NCBI GenBank assembly: GCA_963806015.1
Contig: CAWDWM010000004.1
Coordinates: 124,001-188,000, forward strand
Reading direction: 5' to 3'
Source: JAOPZW01 sp963806015
GTDB lineage: Bacteria; Actinomycetota; Thermoleophilia; Solirubrobacterales; Solirubrobacteraceae
DNA: 64,000 nucleotides
A program made the position numbers and the translations under genes. The number at the start of each line of letters is the position of its first letter. Position 1 is the first letter of the stretch. The notes beneath the pieces were generated by a model, which was not told the DNA's origin, ran no database searches, and worked only from the letters and a program-made list of their open reading frames with translations. Positions 7,174 to 15,313 of this stretch are shown here, piece after piece.

Positions 7174-8505
7174 ATGACATCGACGGCACACCCGGCAAAT
7201 GGCGTCGCGCACGCGCTGGCGGACCTCGGGACTCCTGTCGAACGCGGCGACGAGCCGTACGTCGAACGGGCCCTGCGACACGCCGGCGACATCCACGGTG
7301 GGTTCCGCGCCATCGGCGTGACCGACGCGTTCAAACAGATCGTCGACGAGTTCGACACCCCGCCCGGCGAGACGCCCGCGGGCTTCCGCGTCGAGCGCGA
7401 GCTGGTGCACGACGGCAGCGTGCGCTTCGACCTCGTCCGCGACATCGCCTACGACCGCAACGGTCTGCTGCGCCCGACCCCGCTGCTGTTCTCGGTCGAC
7501 TCGGCCAACCCGTACGAGGTCGCGCCCTGCGCGAACATCGTCGCCAACCTCACCTGCAATCCCGGGATCGTCTACGACCTCTTCATCAACAACCCCGAGG
7601 CGAACGTCGGCCACCAGTTCGGCACGCTCGAGGAGGTCATGACGGAGCTCGGCAGGATCCTCGGCCCCGGCTGCGACATGTCGGTCGAGCTCCACAACCC
7701 GTTCGAGCCCGACTTCGCCCGCATCCTCGAGGAGGTCCACGCCTTCGCCGAGATCGTGTCCCACCACCGCCTCGTCGTGAAGGTCCCGCACACGGGCCCG
7801 GTCAACGCGACGAACGTACGTCAGCTGCTGGAGGGGGACGGGCTGCTCGCCGTGCGCTACGACGAGGGTGCGACCGCCGACTGCATGCGTGGGCACAACC
7901 TGGCGCTCAAGCTGCACGAGCACGGCTTCCGCGTGAACTTCACCCTCATGTTCGAGCCCCACCAGCAGGCGCTCGCGCTTCAGGCGCGCCCGTACTTCAT
8001 CAACGCGTTCCTGCGCCACCGGCTCGCGGCCACGAAGACCTTCAAGGCGCTCCTGGCCGCCTACGACGCCAGCGGCGACCACAGCTACGTCAAGGACCTG
8101 CGCTCGTTCATGGTCGCCAAGGACTACCTGGCGGCCGGCGATGGCGGCATGGACCTGCTCGAGGTGCTCGACCGCGCGCGGACGTTCCTTCACAACCGCC
8201 GCTTCGACGACGAGGGCGGGGACGGGCTCGACGCCGGGCGCCAGGCCCTGCGCTGGCTGCACACCTCCAACCTCCCCGACACCCGACTGATCCTCTGCTC
8301 GATGGAGGGCGACCGCGCCTTCCCCGACATGATGCGGATGCTCACCGAGCCGGAGTTCCTCGACATGCACCATCGCGTGCTGGTGACGACCGAGCCCAGC
8401 TACCTGGCTCGGTGGACGAGTGCTCCGCAGGTCGTGTCCTACCAGCGGCGCTTCATGCGTGCCGCGCGCGCCGTCAACGAGGCCGCGCCCGCGGCTGGCG
8501 CCTGA
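7174..8505 (+). CDS. Transaldolase-like TIM-barrel protein
   Basis: A 443-residue protein with the two hallmark blocks of the transaldolase/fructose-6-phosphate aldolase family: VVKVPHTGP near residue 204, whose lysine would be the Schiff-base residue, and HGFRVNFTLMFEPHQQALAL near residue 250 followed by a NAFLRHRL block. It is much longer than TalC (about 215 residues) and diverges outside these blocks, with a long C-terminal extension. The ATG at 7174 follows GGAG. It is preceded by a structured leader. Sugar-phosphate aldolase or transaldolase activity is plausible; the substrate is unknown. Confidence 0.6.
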   Translation: MTSTAHPANGVAHALADLGTPVERGDEPYVERALRHAGDIHGGFRAIGVTDAFKQIVDEFDTPPGETPAGFRVERELVHDGSVRFDLVRDIAYDRNGLLRPTPLLFSVDSANPYEVAPCANIVANLTCNPGIVYDLFINNPEANVGHQFGTLEEVMTELGRILGPGCDMSVELHNPFEPDFARILEEVHAFAEIVSHHRLVVKVPHTGPVNATNVRQLLEGDGLLAVRYDEGATADCMRGHNLALKLHEHGFRVNFTLMFEPHQQALALQARPYFINAFLRHRLAATKTFKALLAAYDASGDHSYVKDLRSFMVAKDYLAAGDGGMDLLEVLDRARTFLHNRRFDDEGGDGLDAGRQALRWLHTSNLPDTRLILCSMEGDRAFPDMMRMLTEPEFLDMHHRVLVTTEPSYLARWTSAPQVVSYQRRFMRAARAVNEAAPAAGA

Positions 8506-8617
8506 CCGCCGGCGCGACCACGCGGTCCTCAGGTCATCGATCGCCCACCGATGAGTTTCGCGGCGCCGCGCGGTCCCAAATCGCGAGACGATGAGCGCCA
8601 ACCGAGGAGGACCGCGC

Positions 8618-9175
8618 ATGCGCAGGGTGATCTATTCGATCGGAGTGTCGCTCGACGGCTTCATCGCCGGGCCCGGCGGCGAGATCGACTGGGCGGCCCC
8701 GGACGAGGAGCTGCACCGCTTTCACAACGAGCAGACGCTGGAGGTCGGCGCGCACTTCTGCGGGCGCCGGCTCTACGAAACGATGGTCTACTGGGAGACC
8801 GCCGACCAGAACCCGTCGGCCTCCGAGATCGAGCTCGAGTTCGCCCGCATCTGGAAGGCGCTGCCGAAGATCGTCTTCTCGACGACGCTGGCCGCGGTCG
8901 AGGGCAACGCCCGGCTGGCCACCAACGGCGTGGCCGAGGAGGTCGCCAGGCTCAAGCAGGAACCCGGCAAGGACCTGGCCGTCGGCGGCGCCGGCCTGGC
9001 CGCCACCTTCACGCAGCTGGGCCTCATCGACGAGTACCGCCTGTTCGTGAGCCCGGTCGTGCTGGGCGGGGGCACGCCGTACTTCCCGCCCCTCGACGAG
9101 CGCATCGCCCTGGAACTGCTGGAGACGCGGACGTTCGGCTCGCGCGTGGTCTACCTGCGCTACCGGCGGGTGTGA
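8618..9175 (+). CDS. Dihydrofolate reductase-like (RibD C-terminal domain) protein
   Basis: A 185-residue member of the RibD_C/DHFR-like superfamily. It begins RRVIYSIGVSLDGFIAGPGG, the usual first strand and loop, and contains GRRLYETMVYW, AVGGAGLAATFTQLGLIDEY and SPVVLGGGTPYFPPL, which form the NADPH-binding Rossmann-like core. Such stand-alone proteins are reductases of unknown substrate and are not the housekeeping DHFR. I place the start at the ATG 8618 because GAGGAGG (8604-8610) is seven bases upstream; an in-frame ATG at 8591 lacks a binding site. Confidence 0.82.
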   Translation: MRRVIYSIGVSLDGFIAGPGGEIDWAAPDEELHRFHNEQTLEVGAHFCGRRLYETMVYWETADQNPSASEIELEFARIWKALPKIVFSTTLAAVEGNARLATNGVAEEVARLKQEPGKDLAVGGAGLAATFTQLGLIDEYRLFVSPVVLGGGTPYFPPLDERIALELLETRTFGSRVVYLRYRRV

Positions 9176-9268
9176 GCGTCACCCGTACCTCCTACAGGGC
9201 GGTGGACTCCCATCCGTTCCACGGGTTTCCACGGTGCCGCGCGCGCGGCGGGTGAGCAAATGTGAGGT

Positions 9269-10552
9269 ATGACGCCGATCACTCTGGAGCGCAAGCGCGT
9301 TGCGCGCGCCGAGCGCCCGCTCCTGCTGGCCGGGCTCGCCCTCGTCGTGGCACACCTGCTCGACCTCGCGTTCTCGGGGCCGGACACGTCCGCGCTCGGA
9401 GTGGCCGTGATCATCGCCATCGCGGTCGCCTGGGCGCTCGCCCAGCCGCACGTCACACGGCCCACCCGGCTGGTGCTGGGCCTCGTCGTCGGAGTGGTGG
9501 CGATCGGGTTCGGCGTCGTGTCGCACGGGCTGCACGTCGTCAACTCCGGCCCGGACTGGCGCGACGTCACCGGCGTCGGCTACATCGTGGGCGGGCTGCT
9601 GCTCGTCGCCGCCGGCATCGCGGCCGCCGCGGCGCCGCGCCGGGCGCCGGGGCGCAGCCCGCGGGTCGTTCACGGCATCGGATGGATCGCCGGCGCGGCG
9701 ATCATCGCCCAGTTCGCGGTGCTCCCGTTCGTCCTCGCCAACCAGGTCACGCACGCCCCGAGATGGGCGATCGACGAGTCGGCTCTCGTGACCGCGCATC
9801 GCGAGATCCGCATCGAGATGCGTGACGGGCGAAAGCTCTCCGCCTGGTACGTCCCCTCGCGCAACGGGGCGGCCGTCCTGGTCAGCCACGGCTCCGGCGG
9901 CAGCCGCGGCCGCGTCCCCGCCCACGTACGGATGCTCGCGCGCCACGGCTACGGCGTGCTCGCGCTCGACGACCCCGGCAACGGTGAGAGCCAGGGTCAC
10001 TCCAACGGCCTCGGCGACAACGCGCAGCCGGCCATCGCCGCCGGGCTGGATTACCTCGCGCGGCGGCCCGACGTGAACCCGAAGCGGATCGCGGGCTTCG
10101 GCCTGTCGCTCGGTGGCGAGGTGCTGCTCGAGGCGGCGTCCAGGGACCGGCGGCTCGCGGCCGTCGTGTCCGACGGCGCGACCCGGCCCATGGACGGCGA
10201 CAAGGCCAACCCCAAGGGGGCGCTCGAAGGCGCGATCGGCTGGCTCGGCATGCAGTCCGTGCGCGCGATCTCCGGCATGAAGCCGTCGCAGTCCCTGATC
10301 CCGATGATGGCGAAGATCGCGCCGCGCCCGGTGCTGCTCGTCGCCGGCGGCGGCTTCCCCGACGAGATCCCCGCCTCGCGCCTGTACCGCGACGCGGGTG
10401 GCAGCAGCGTGCAGCTCTGGGAGCTCCCCGACACCGGCCACACCGCAGGCCTGCGCACGCACCCCGCCGCGTACGAGCGGCGGACGGTCGGCTTCCTGGA
10501 CCGGGCGCTGGGCCTGAGCGCGACGCGCGACCGCGTGGCGCCGCGCACCTAG
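9269..10552 (+). CDS. Membrane-anchored alpha/beta hydrolase
   Basis: A 427-residue protein with four predicted transmembrane helices in residues 15-165 and a C-terminal alpha/beta hydrolase domain. The nucleophile elbow is GFGLSLGGE (Ser near residue 280), an oxyanion-type HGSGG lies near residue 213, and a C-terminal DTGHTAGL supplies the probable catalytic histidine. It may be an esterase, lipase or peptidase acting at the membrane; the substrate is unknown. A GTGAGGT ribosome-binding site precedes the ATG. The 3' end overlaps the stop of the convergent marR-like gene by four bases. Confidence 0.8.
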   Translation: MTPITLERKRVARAERPLLLAGLALVVAHLLDLAFSGPDTSALGVAVIIAIAVAWALAQPHVTRPTRLVLGLVVGVVAIGFGVVSHGLHVVNSGPDWRDVTGVGYIVGGLLLVAAGIAAAAAPRRAPGRSPRVVHGIGWIAGAAIIAQFAVLPFVLANQVTHAPRWAIDESALVTAHREIRIEMRDGRKLSAWYVPSRNGAAVLVSHGSGGSRGRVPAHVRMLARHGYGVLALDDPGNGESQGHSNGLGDNAQPAIAAGLDYLARRPDVNPKRIAGFGLSLGGEVLLEAASRDRRLAAVVSDGATRPMDGDKANPKGALEGAIGWLGMQSVRAISGMKPSQSLIPMMAKIAPRPVLLVAGGGFPDEIPASRLYRDAGGSSVQLWELPDTGHTAGLRTHPAAYERRTVGFLDRALGLSATRDRVAPRT

Positions 10553-11094
10553 CCCCGCGCCGCGGCCGCCGCATTGGCGGCCGGGCACCGGCCCTCGGCG
10601 CGGCCGCACGCGCCGGTGTCGCACAGCCGGCAGATCCAACGCGTCGCTTCGGCCTCGCGCGCGAGCTTCTGCCGGACGACCCCGTCGAGCACGCGCGCGG
10701 CGAGGCGCTCGAGGTCGCGGCGCTCGGCGGGGGAGAGGGTGCCCAGCGCGTCCTCGAGGACGGCGGCACGGGCGGCGGTCACCCGGCGTGCGGCCCGGCG
10801 TCCCGCCGCGGTCAGCGCCACGCTCGTCGTGCGCGCGTCGGGGCCCTCGCGCCGGCGGACGTCGCCGGCCGCCACGAGGCGGTCGACGAGGCGCACCGTG
10901 CCCGACGAGGTCAGACCGAGGATGCGCCGCAGGCGGTCGATCGAGCAGCCGTCGGCGAACTGCTCGAGCGCCGACAGCGCCGCAGCCGCCGTCAGGGACT
11001 GATCGGCGGCCGCGGCGACGGCGTCGGACATCTGGTCGGCGACGACGAGCGACAGCGCGCCGAGGACGTTGCCGTCGCGGGTCAGCGCGGCCAT
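10549..11094 (-). CDS. MarR-family transcriptional regulator with C-terminal Cys cluster
   Basis: A 181-residue MarR-type winged-helix regulator. Residues about 35-75 form the helix-turn-helix (LRRILGLTSSGTVRLVDRLVAAGDVRRR), followed by the wing with GPDARTTSVALTAAGRR. The C-terminal 30 residues carry CRLCDTGACGRAEGRC (C-x2-C-x4-C-x6-C), a possible metal or redox site. It is the second gene of an operon with a DUF3224 protein, six bases downstream, and the palindrome at 11518-11536 ahead of that operon is a natural autoregulatory operator. The ligand is unknown. Confidence 0.82.
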   Translation of the reverse strand: MAALTRDGNVLGALSLVVADQMSDAVAAAADQSLTAAAALSALEQFADGCSIDRLRRILGLTSSGTVRLVDRLVAAGDVRRREGPDARTTSVALTAAGRRAARRVTAARAAVLEDALGTLSPAERRDLERLAARVLDGVVRQKLAREAEATRWICRLCDTGACGRAEGRCPAANAAAAARG

Positions 11095-11100
11095 CGGGGG

Positions 11101-11499
11101 CTACTCGAAGTCGTAGTCGAGCTCGACCGAGGCGGTGGATCCCAGCGGCGCGGCGAACGCGCCCGTCCCCGTGATGCCGCTGAGCTCCTCGGTCCCCGAG
11201 CCGGCCACGACGTCGAGCCGGCCCTTGGCCTCGGAGCCGTCGAAGCTGCCGCGCGTCTGCATGACGAAGCTGCCCGAGCGCGACCCGATGCGGCCCACGA
11301 AGCGCTGCAGGCCCACGAAGTCGGCCGTCTTGTCCGCGCGGTAACACATCAGCCACTGGACCGATCCGCCGCCTTCCAGGTCACCCGTGAAGGCCTGGCC
11401 GACGCTCGCGCGGGTCAGCTTGGCGTCGCCGTCGAGCTCTTCATAGGTGCTCTCGTCCCAGGACTCGACCTTGAACTGTGCTTGTGCATGTGTGCTCAT
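11101..11499 (-). CDS. DUF3224 domain protein
   Basis: A 132-residue protein of the DUF3224 family, a small beta-barrel of unknown function common in Actinobacteria and often next to regulators. Visible features are AQFKVESWDESTYEELDG at the start, AFTGDLEGGGSVQWLMCY, FVGLQRFVGRIGSRSGSFVMQ and the C-terminal GTGAFAAPLGSTASVELDYDFE. The ATG at 11499 gives the family N-terminus; the frame is open further upstream but only through the promoter region. It heads the operon with the marR gene and is divergent from the L,D-transpeptidase gene. Confidence 0.78.
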   Translation of the reverse strand: MSTHAQAQFKVESWDESTYEELDGDAKLTRASVGQAFTGDLEGGGSVQWLMCYRADKTADFVGLQRFVGRIGSRSGSFVMQTRGSFDGSEAKGRLDVVAGSGTEELSGITGTGAFAAPLGSTASVELDYDFE

Positions 11500-11517
11500 G
11501 ACGGTGGTCGTACCCAC

Positions 11518-11536
11518 ATGTGTGTGCCGCACACAT
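11518..11536. promoter_or_regulatory. Candidate MarR operator palindrome
   Basis: ATGTGTG (11518-11524) and CACACAT (11530-11536) form a perfect 7-bp inverted repeat with a 5-base spacer. It lies 19 bases upstream of the DUF3224-marR operon and 48 bases upstream of the divergent L,D-transpeptidase start. Size and position suit a MarR dimer. A second CATGTGTG sits at about 11488-11495, inside the start of the DUF3224 gene. Confidence 0.5.
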
Positions 11537-11570
11537 CGGTTGTACGGCGTCGCACACTGCCCCCACGCCG

Positions 11571-11576
11571 TAGCAT
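11571..11576 (+). promoter_or_regulatory. -10 box of the L,D-transpeptidase gene
   Basis: TAGCAT ends seven bases before the GTG at 11584, which places the transcription start at or one base before the start codon, so the mRNA would be leaderless. There is no Shine-Dalgarno site. Confidence 0.45.
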
Positions 11577-11583
11577 CGCCCGC

Positions 11584-12210
11584 GTGATCCCCGTACCCGC
11601 GGAGCTCCCCGTGACCACGATCCTCAAGGTCCGCCCGGGGCACATGGTGGCGATGCACGCGCATCCCGGCGGCAAGCTGCTGTTCCGGGTGCTGCCGCAG
11701 ACGATCTACGGCCGCCGGCTGATCCTCTCGGTCACCCGCAGGCGCGGGGCGTGGGCCGCGGTGCCGACCTTCCTCGTTCCCAACGGCCGGCGCGCGTGGG
11801 TGCGCATGAGCCGCCGGACGTTCGTCGTGCGGCGCACGCGCTGGCGCCTGACCGCCGACCTGAGCTCACGCACGGTGACCGTGTTGCACGGCGCCGAGCG
11901 CGTGCGCCGGCTGCACGTGACGATCGGCGCGCCCGCGACGCCGACGCCCCCCGGCACCTACGCCATCACCGACAAGCTGAAGGGAAGGCCGTTCGGCAGC
12001 TCCTTCGGCTGCTGCATCCTCGCCCTCTCGGGCCACCAGCCCAAGATCCTCACCGGCTCGGTCGACGGGCGCCTGGCGATCCACGGCACCGACCGGCCCG
12101 ACCTCGTCGGCGCCCGCGCGTCGCAGGGTTGCCTGCGCGCGCGCGACCGCGACGTGCGCTGGCTCATGCGCACGGTCCCGGTCGGCACGCAGCTCACGAT
12201 CCGGCGATGA
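11584..12210 (+). CDS. L,D-transpeptidase (YkuD domain)
   Basis: A 208-residue protein whose C-terminal half is a YkuD L,D-transpeptidase domain, which cross-links peptidoglycan stem peptides (3-3 links) or attaches ligands. The motif is complete: CCILALSGHQP, LAIHGT (His) and ASQGCLRA (catalytic Cys near residue 182). The N-terminal 90 residues resemble an SH3-like region (GRRAWVRM). No signal peptide is visible from the chosen GTG at 11584 or in the frame open back to 11482, which is odd for a cell-wall enzyme. The 3' end overlaps the convergent isochorismatase-like gene by 17 bases. Confidence 0.82.
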   Translation: MIPVPAELPVTTILKVRPGHMVAMHAHPGGKLLFRVLPQTIYGRRLILSVTRRRGAWAAVPTFLVPNGRRAWVRMSRRTFVVRRTRWRLTADLSSRTVTVLHGAERVRRLHVTIGAPATPTPPGTYAITDKLKGRPFGSSFGCCILALSGHQPKILTGSVDGRLAIHGTDRPDLVGARASQGCLRARDRDVRWLMRTVPVGTQLTIRR

Positions 12211-12754
12211 GCGCGTCGGTGCTCAGCACCTGAGCGAACTCGTCGTGCAGGTTCGCGGCGGTCACGCGCGCCAGCGTGTCGGCGTCGATGCGCCCGCCGC
12301 CCACGACGTCGGGCAGGTCGAAGGTGTGGGTGGCGTCGAGGGCGAAGGCGACGTCGAAGCCCAGGTTGCCGCCCATGCGGGCGGTCGTCTCGCAGCACAT
12401 GTTGGTCTGGATGCCGGCCACGACGATCGCGTCGATCCCCCGCTCGCGCAGCCACGGCTCCAAGCGCGGCGTGCCGATGAAGGCCGAGTTGACCTCCTTG
12501 GTCACCAGCAGGTCGGGCTCGCCCTCGATCACCTCCTGGAAGGCGTTGCCCGGCTCGGACGGGTGCAGGCCCGAGCCGGTCTGCGTCGAGTCGTGGCGCA
12601 CGAAGACGACCGTCCCGCCGTGCGCGCGCCAATGGGCGAGCAGGCGCCCGACGTTGGCCTCGCAGTCGGGGTTGTTGCGGGTGCCCCAGACCGGATCGTG
12701 GAAGGCCTGCTGGACGTCGACGAGCACGAGCGCGGCGCGATCGGGAGAGAACAT
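12194..12754 (-). CDS. Isochorismatase-family cysteine hydrolase
   Basis: A 186-residue member of the isochorismatase-like hydrolases (nicotinamidases, N-carbamoylsarcosine amidases and others). The catalytic triad is visible: Asp in LVLVDVQQAF (residue 13), Lys in LVTKEVNSAF (near 86) and Cys in GIQTNMCCETTARM (near 120). The family acts in the cytoplasm on amides or vinyl ethers; this subgroup has no assigned substrate. It is divergent from ligD with only 26 bases between the starts. It lies two genes from nicotinate phosphoribosyltransferase, but I see no evidence that it is a nicotinamidase. Confidence 0.82.
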   Translation of the reverse strand: MFSPDRAALVLVDVQQAFHDPVWGTRNNPDCEANVGRLLAHWRAHGGTVVFVRHDSTQTGSGLHPSEPGNAFQEVIEGEPDLLVTKEVNSAFIGTPRLEPWLRERGIDAIVVAGIQTNMCCETTARMGGNLGFDVAFALDATHTFDLPDVVGGGRIDADTLARVTAANLHDEFAQVLSTDALIAGS

Positions 12755-12761
12755 GGGGTGG

Positions 12762-12767
12762 ACTATG
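12762..12767 (-). promoter_or_regulatory. -10 box of the isochorismatase-like gene
   Basis: On the minus strand CATAGT ends seven bases before the ATG at 12754, a leaderless arrangement. On the plus strand the same bases overlap TATGCT (12764-12769), which sits 11 bases before the ligD start, so the two genes seem to share a back-to-back promoter. Confidence 0.35.
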
Positions 12768-12780
12768 CTCGGATGCTCTC

Positions 12781-15102
12781 GTGAGCGGCAAGCTCGAGAC
12801 GTACCGGTCCAAGCGCTCGGCGCAGAAGACGCCCGAGCCCATGGGGGAGCAGGCGGCGGGCGCCGACGGCCGCCGTTTCGTCATCCAGGAGCACCACGCC
12901 ACGCGCCTGCACTGGGACCTGCGGCTCGAGCACGACGGCGTCCTGGTCTCCTTCGCGATCCCCAACGGCCTCCCCGAGGCCCCCAAGGACAACCGCCTCG
13001 CCGTGCACACCGAGGACCATCCGCTCGAGTACCTGGAGTTCGAGGGCGAGATCCCCAAGGGCGAGTACGGCGCCGGCACCATGCGCGTGTGGGATCGCGG
13101 GACCTACGAGGTGCTCAAGTGGGAGCCGCGCAAGATCGAGGTGCTCCTGCAGGGCGAGCGTGTGCAGGGCCGCCATGCGCTGTTCCCGATCGACAAGGAC
13201 GACGAGCCGAAGAACTGGATGATCCACCGCATGGACCCGCCCGCCGACGCGGCGGCCGAGCCCATGCCGGAGAAGATCGTGCCGATGATGGCGCGCACCG
13301 CCACGCTGCCGGGCGACGACGAGCACTGGGCCTTCGAGGTCAAATGGGACGGCGTGCGCGCGGTCTGCCACTCCGAGCCGGGCCGCCTGCGCATGCACTC
13401 GCGCAACCTGCTCGACATCACGCCGCGCTATCCCGAGGTCGGGCGCCTCAACCGCGCGCTCAGCCACCACCGCGCCGTCCTCGACGGCGAGATCGTCGCC
13501 CTCGGCGCCGACGGCAAGCCCAGCTTCGGCGCCCTGCAGCGGCGGATGCACGTCGGCTCGGAGAGCGCGGTCCGGCGGCTGGCCAAGGAGACGCCGGTCA
13601 CCTACGTCATCTTCGATCTGCTGTGGCTCGACGGGCACTCGCTCATGGAGCTGCCCTACACCGAGCGCCGCGCGCGCCTGGCCGAGCTCGGGCTCGGCGA
13701 CGGCGGGCGCTGGCGCGTGCCGGACTACGTCGTCGGGCACGGGGAGCAGCTGCTCGCCGCCACCGAGCAGCAGGGCCTGGAAGGCGTCATCGCCAAGCGC
13801 CTGGACTCGCGCTACGAGCCGGGGCGGCGGACCGCGCACTGGCTGAAGATCAAGAACACGTCGCGCCAGGAGGTCGTGGTCGGCGGGTGGGTGCCGGGCG
13901 ACGGCAAGCGCCGCGACCGCATCGGCGCGCTGCTGGTCGGCGTGCGCGACGACGACGGCAGCCTGCGCCACGTCGGGCGCGTCGGCACCGGCTTCACGGA
14001 GGCCGAGCTCGACCGGCTGGCCGAGAAGCTGCGCCCGCTCGAGCGCGAGGACTCGCCGTTCGCCCCCGGCGGCCCGAAGATTCCCCGCGGCGCGGTGTTC
14101 GCCGACCCCGAGCTGGTGGCCGAGGTCGAGTTTCGCGAGTGGACCGACGGCGGCCAGCTGCGCGCGCCGTCCTACAAGGGGCTGCGCGACGACAAGCCCG
14201 CCGACCTGGTGGTGCGCGAGGAGGCCAACGCCGTCGTGGCCGAGGTCGACGGCCGCCAGGTCAAGCTCTCCAACCTCGACAAGGTCCTCTATCCCGAGGC
14301 CGGCTTCGCCAAGCGCGACATCATCGACTACCACGCGCGCGTCGTGGCGGCCGTGCTGCCACACCTCGAGGGGCGCGCGCTGACCCTCAAGCGCTATCCC
14401 AATGGGGTCGACGCCGCGTTCTTCTACGAGAAGAACGCGCCCACGCACCGCCCCGAATGGGTCACCACGGCGCGCGTGGGCAGCATCGACTACGTCGTCG
14501 TCGACCACCCGGCGACGCTCGTGTGGCTGGCCAACCTGGCCGACCTCGAGCTGCACACCTCGCTGGCCCTCGCGGGCGAGCCCGAGCGCCCCACGCTCGT
14601 CGCCTTCGACCTCGACCCGGGCCCGCCCGCCACGATCGTCGAGTGCTGCCGCGTCGCGGAGTTGCTGCGCGGCATGTTCGAGGGCCTGGGGCTCGAGTGC
14701 TTCGCCAAGACCTCGGGGTCGAAGGGGATGCAGGTCTACCTCCCGCTCAACAGCGAGGCGACCTTCGCGCAGACCAAGGGCTTCTCCAAGGCGGTCGCCG
14801 AGCTGCTGGCCCGTGAGGAGCCCAAGCTCGTCGTCGCGCGCCAGACGAAGTCGGCGCGCGCGGGCAAGGTGCTCGTCGACTGGGGCCAGAACGACGTCAA
14901 CAAGACGACGGTGAGCGTTTACTCGCTGCGTGCGATGGCGCGCCCGACGGTGTCCACGCCGGTGACGTGGGACGAGGTCCGCGCGACGCAGGTCCCCGAG
15001 GACCTGACCTTCGAGGCGCGCGACGTCCTGCGCCGCGTGGACGAGCACGGCGACCTGTTCGCGCCGGTGCTCACGCTTGTCCAGCGGCTGCCGGGGGCGT
15101 AG
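12781..15102 (+). CDS. ligD: Multifunctional ATP-dependent DNA ligase D (PE-LIG-POL)
   Basis: A 773-residue non-homologous end-joining enzyme. Domains in order: 3'-phosphoesterase (residues 1-155, with HATRLHWDLRLEHDG and GEYGAGTM), ATP-dependent ligase (about 165-460, adenylated Lys188 in FEVKWDGVR, HSRNLLDIT, then GLEGVIAKR), and archaeo-eukaryotic primase-type polymerase (about 490-773, with LSNLDKVLYP, FDLDPGP and KTSGSKGMQVYLPL). This PE-LIG-POL order matches Pseudomonas LigD; mycobacterial LigD is POL-PE-LIG. It starts with GTG. Its usual partner Ku is not encoded in this window. A small unknown ORF follows after nine bases. Confidence 0.95.
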   Translation: MSGKLETYRSKRSAQKTPEPMGEQAAGADGRRFVIQEHHATRLHWDLRLEHDGVLVSFAIPNGLPEAPKDNRLAVHTEDHPLEYLEFEGEIPKGEYGAGTMRVWDRGTYEVLKWEPRKIEVLLQGERVQGRHALFPIDKDDEPKNWMIHRMDPPADAAAEPMPEKIVPMMARTATLPGDDEHWAFEVKWDGVRAVCHSEPGRLRMHSRNLLDITPRYPEVGRLNRALSHHRAVLDGEIVALGADGKPSFGALQRRMHVGSESAVRRLAKETPVTYVIFDLLWLDGHSLMELPYTERRARLAELGLGDGGRWRVPDYVVGHGEQLLAATEQQGLEGVIAKRLDSRYEPGRRTAHWLKIKNTSRQEVVVGGWVPGDGKRRDRIGALLVGVRDDDGSLRHVGRVGTGFTEAELDRLAEKLRPLEREDSPFAPGGPKIPRGAVFADPELVAEVEFREWTDGGQLRAPSYKGLRDDKPADLVVREEANAVVAEVDGRQVKLSNLDKVLYPEAGFAKRDIIDYHARVVAAVLPHLEGRALTLKRYPNGVDAAFFYEKNAPTHRPEWVTTARVGSIDYVVVDHPATLVWLANLADLELHTSLALAGEPERPTLVAFDLDPGPPATIVECCRVAELLRGMFEGLGLECFAKTSGSKGMQVYLPLNSEATFAQTKGFSKAVAELLAREEPKLVVARQTKSARAGKVLVDWGQNDVNKTTVSVYSLRAMARPTVSTPVTWDEVRATQVPEDLTFEARDVLRRVDEHGDLFAPVLTLVQRLPGA

Positions 15103-15111
15103 CTTGCCTGC

Positions 15112-15312
15112 ATGGCCCTGCTCGCCAGGCTGATCGCGACGCTGCGCATCTCGCCCGAGGAGCGCCACGCCGAGTGCGCCGAGCGCTGCCTGGAGGTTCT
15201 CTGCGACCCCGAGCGTGCATCCGCCGTGCGCCTGGGCGAGCACGAGGAGGCGGCCATCGAGGCGGCGCGGCGCCGCTGGGAGAGCCACTCACCGCCGGTG
15301 CCGCCCGCGTAG
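15112..15312 (+). CDS. Small hypothetical protein downstream of ligD
   Basis: A 66-residue, mostly helical, charged protein with no recognised domain; two cysteines sit in ECAERCLEVLC. It starts with ATG nine bases after ligD and ends just before the convergent pcm gene, so it could be translated from the ligD transcript. No clear ribosome binding site is visible. I do not recognise the family; it may simply be an open frame. Confidence 0.45.
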   Translation: MALLARLIATLRISPEERHAECAERCLEVLCDPERASAVRLGEHEEAAIEAARRRWESHSPPVPPA

Positions 15313-15313
15313 C

